Shown in pieces: positions 6,846 to 8,889 of a stretch of DNA of 8,889 bases. The notes below the pieces were generated by a model, which did not search any database, was not told the origin of the DNA, and was given only the letters and a program-made list of their open reading frames with translations. Source of the stretch: GCA-003244245 sp036501085 (GTDB taxonomy: Bacteria > Actinomycetota > Actinomycetes > Mycobacteriales > Pseudonocardiaceae); assembly GCA_036501085.1 (NCBI GenBank), contig DASYAZ010000122.1, positions 1 through 8,889 of the forward strand, in the 5' to 3' direction. A program made the position numbers and the translations under genes. Every line of letters begins with the position of its first letter. Position 1 is the stretch's first letter.

Positions 6846-8806
6846 AGTTCTTGCGGGTCGAGCTCGACCCGCAAGAACTCCACCGCCTTGCGAGCGCTAC
6901 GCCCGGCCTGCAGCACGGCCAACTCCGCTGCCAGCGCCGATCCCCGGGATCGCGGAACCCGCAACAGCAGCCGCTCCCGCTGGCCCTCGGGGTCACCCGG
7001 CACCGGCACCGGACCCAGCACCTCCGTACCGGCGGGTAGCTCCAGATCCGCCAGCGCCTCCGGTGCGCCATCGAGCGCCGCCATCCGCACCGCGGGTGGG
7101 AAGCCGAGCTCGGCTCGGGCAGCCAGCTCCGTGCTCGCGTGACCTGCCGGGTCCCACCGGACGAGCGCCTGCACCGTGGCCAGGGACGAATCGGCGACCA
7201 CGATCACCCGGCCACCGTCAGCCGCCGGCGCGACCAGCGCCGCCGCGGCCATCCACCGGCGCAACGCCTCCTCGGCGGCGCGCAGGGTGGGGCGGCCGAG
7301 CAGGGCCGCGGCGTCGAGCAGCAAGGCCGCACCGTAGCGGGCCAGTGGCTCAGCTCCGGGAGTCGCGACAACCAGCGCCGGCCCCGGCGGGATTTCCGCG
7401 AGCACCTGGCCCCCGCCGGAGATGCGCAACGGCACTCCGGGGAAGGCCCGGCCCAGCTCCTCCGCGGTACGGGCGGCACCGACCACCATCGCGCGCAGCC
7501 GGGCTGAGCCACAGGCGGAGCAGCGGTAACCGGCGTCGGTGACACCGCACCAGCGGCAGGCGACCCGGCCGGCGGCGAGCAACGCCAGCGGCCCGGCGCA
7601 GCGCCGGCAGCGGGCCGGGGAACGGCACTGTCCACAGGCCAGCGCAGGCACATAGCCGCGGCGCGGCACCTGCACCAGAACCGGCTGATCCCGGGCCAGC
7701 GCCGCGCGAGCCGCGTCGAAGGCCACCGCTGGCAGCCGCGCCGCGCGGGCGGCGGGGTCCCGGGCCAACTGGGTGTCGTCCTCCCCGATCGCGGTGACCC
7801 GTGGCGCGGCGGCCCGGACCACATCCCGGACCGCGACGATCTCGTGCGTCCAGCCGGTGTCGACGGACAGCTGGGTCTCCGCGGTGCGGGCGTAGCCAGC
7901 CACCAGCAACGCCGCACCCTCCAGCACCGCACGCTGGCCCAGCACCAGGCGGGTATGCGGGTAGGGCGCTCGCGGTTCGGCGTGCAGGTCGTCGCCGTCG
8001 TCCCAGATCACCATCAGCCCCAGCTCGGCGACCGGGGCGAAGGCCGCCGCCCGGGTACCGATCACGATGGGCACCACACCCCGCCGCACCGCCAGCCACC
8101 GGCGGTAGCGCAGCGCCGGACCGGATTCCGCGGCCAGGGTGACAACCGCGTCGGGCCCGGCCAGTGCGACCACGGCGCTGTGCACCCGCGCGGTGTCCCG
8201 GTGATCCGGCAGCACCAGCAAGGCTCCCCGCCCAGCGGCGGCGACGGTCACGGCGGTCTCGGCCAGCCGGGCCGGCCAGTCCTCCCCCGGCAGCGCCTGC
8301 CAGCAGGCGTGCGCGGCCCGGCCCTGGTGCAGGGCGTCCAGGAAGGCCGGCCCGCGGGGGTAGCTGCGCCACCCACCGGCGTCGGGCCGCGCCGGCGGCG
8401 CCGGGGCGGCGGCGCGGGGCTCAGCTTCGGTGCGGGCGTGCCGGGGCGGGATGGCCAGCCGCAGCACGTCGCTCATGGTGCCCGCGCACCGGTCCGCCAC
8501 CGCCCGCACCAGCGCGGCCACCTGCGGGCTGAGCACCGGCTCGGCCGAGACCACCCGCTCGATCCAGCCCAGCCGGCCGGGGTGATCGGATCGCTCGACC
8601 CGATCCAGCAACCACCCGTCCACCAGCCGCCCGGCGAAACGCAGCCGCAGCCGCACCCCTGGCACTGCGATGTCATCGAGCTCAGCGGGTACCTGGTAGT
8701 CGAAAGGCCGGTCCAGATGCGCCAGCGGGGTGTCCACGCACACCCGGGCGATGGGCAGCACGGCGGCCGGGCTGCGCTGCCCACGTTTCGACCGGCTGAC
8801 ACTCAC
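6839..8806 (-). CDS. priA: Probable primosomal protein PriA, helicase-inactive actinobacterial type
   Basis: A 655-residue PriA-like protein, expected to recognise stalled or repaired forks and help reload the replication machinery. The N-terminal 3'-OH-binding domain is seen in ARVCVDTPLAHLDRPFDYQVP (residues 20-40). The helicase part is degenerate: where a GxGKT Walker A belongs there is ACWQALPGEDWPARLAE (about 167-183), and the DEEH box is replaced by DDGDD (269-273). The zinc module is complete, with eight cysteines in four pairs (391/394, 400/403, 417/420, 429/432). These losses are typical of actinobacterial PriA, so it probably acts as a scaffold and not an ATP-driven helicase. The GTG start at 8806 is the best choice because an in-frame TAG lies three codons upstream (8816-8818); no well-spaced Shine-Dalgarno is seen. 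The last codons are formed by a perfect palindrome. The def gene follows. Confidence 0.93.
   Translation of the reverse strand: MSVSRSKRGQRSPAAVLPIARVCVDTPLAHLDRPFDYQVPAELDDIAVPGVRLRLRFAGRLVDGWLLDRVERSDHPGRLGWIERVVSAEPVLSPQVAALVRAVADRCAGTMSDVLRLAIPPRHARTEAEPRAAAPAPPARPDAGGWRSYPRGPAFLDALHQGRAAHACWQALPGEDWPARLAETAVTVAAAGRGALLVLPDHRDTARVHSAVVALAGPDAVVTLAAESGPALRYRRWLAVRRGVVPIVIGTRAAAFAPVAELGLMVIWDDGDDLHAEPRAPYPHTRLVLGQRAVLEGAALLVAGYARTAETQLSVDTGWTHEIVAVRDVVRAAAPRVTAIGEDDTQLARDPAARAARLPAVAFDAARAALARDQPVLVQVPRRGYVPALACGQCRSPARCRRCAGPLALLAAGRVACRWCGVTDAGYRCSACGSARLRAMVVGAARTAEELGRAFPGVPLRISGGGQVLAEIPPGPALVVATPGAEPLARYGAALLLDAAALLGRPTLRAAEEALRRWMAAAALVAPAADGGRVIVVADSSLATVQALVRWDPAGHASTELAARAELGFPPAVRMAALDGAPEALADLELPAGTEVLGPVPVPGDPEGQRERLLLRVPRSRGSALAAELAVLQAGRSARKAVEFLRVELDPQELS
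6845..6880. repeat. Perfect 36-bp palindrome inside the 3' end of priA
   Basis: All 18 base pairs match around a centre between 6862 and 6863 (core GTCGAGCTCGAC), with no spacer. It covers exactly twelve in-frame priA codons, so both strands read EFLRVELDPQEL in that register. It shares base 6845 with the end of the 21-bp inverted repeat. It is present as coding DNA, since the priA frame runs through it to the TGA at 6839-6841. Confidence 0.92.
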
Positions 8807-8889
8807 ATGCGCGGTCTACCAGAACCCCTCCCCCCACCCCACGCGCGCGCCATTGATCTACTCGCCCAACCCCCTCGGGGTACCCGGCG
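8807..8889. other. priA upstream region, no gene seen
   Basis: On the minus strand this holds a G-rich run (8826-8840 region) ending about 20 nt before the priA GTG, too far for a normal Shine-Dalgarno. There is also a small CCCC-TC-GGGG hairpin (8871-8880). In actinobacteria metK often lies upstream of priA, but no recognisable metK end is visible here. Confidence 0.4.

Noticed and set aside
6034..7542. Plus-strand open frame spanning fmt, def and priA
   Set aside because: It crosses three genes antisense and reads through the palindromes; the symmetric peptide seen there is a by-product of the palindromes.

Overview
The window is uniformly GC-rich, with codons that mostly end in G or C. 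It carries the gene order priA-def-fmt-rsmB, a PriA that has lost its helicase ATP-binding residues, and a class I Clp ATPase. Together these point to an actinobacterial chromosome, plausibly of the Pseudonocardiales, although the genus cannot be fixed from sequence alone. Most of the window is housekeeping DNA. I see no CRISPR array, tRNA, rRNA, transposase or phage gene.

Layout: (1) 1-2019, minus strand, nearly all of a two-AAA+ Clp/Hsp100 ATPase whose last codons run off the left edge. (2) 2020-2102, an 83-bp divergent promoter region with a small inverted repeat. (3) 2103-3840, plus strand, a two-gene unit: a ROK-family sugar kinase of the fructokinase type overlapping by 11 bp a class I SAM-dependent methyltransferase of unknown substrate. 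(4) 3841-3870, a short convergent gap. (5) 8806 down to 3871, minus strand, a compact operon transcribed priA, def, fmt, rsmB. (6) 8807-8889, a priA leader with no gene seen.

How the genes work together: def and fmt form the formyl-methionine cycle. Fmt formylates the initiator Met-tRNA and Def removes the formyl group from new proteins. RsmB methylates 16S rRNA, so def-fmt-rsmB is a translation module; priA (replication restart) is its usual actinobacterial neighbour. Fmt and rsmB overlap by GTGA and def and fmt are 4 bp apart, so these three are very likely translated from one transcript. The ROK kinase and methyltransferase are probably translationally coupled, but no pathway is evident.

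The most unusual feature is structural DNA at the priA-def junction (6800-6880). A perfect 36-bp palindrome, exactly 12 codons long and in frame within the 3' end of priA, abuts a 21-bp perfect hairpin with a 4-nt loop that swallows the priA stop codon. A smaller near-palindrome (1-24) sits in the 3' end of the clp gene. The Clp protein is also odd: it has a ClpC-like short middle region but neither the usual N-terminal domain nor a recognisable ClpP-docking loop.
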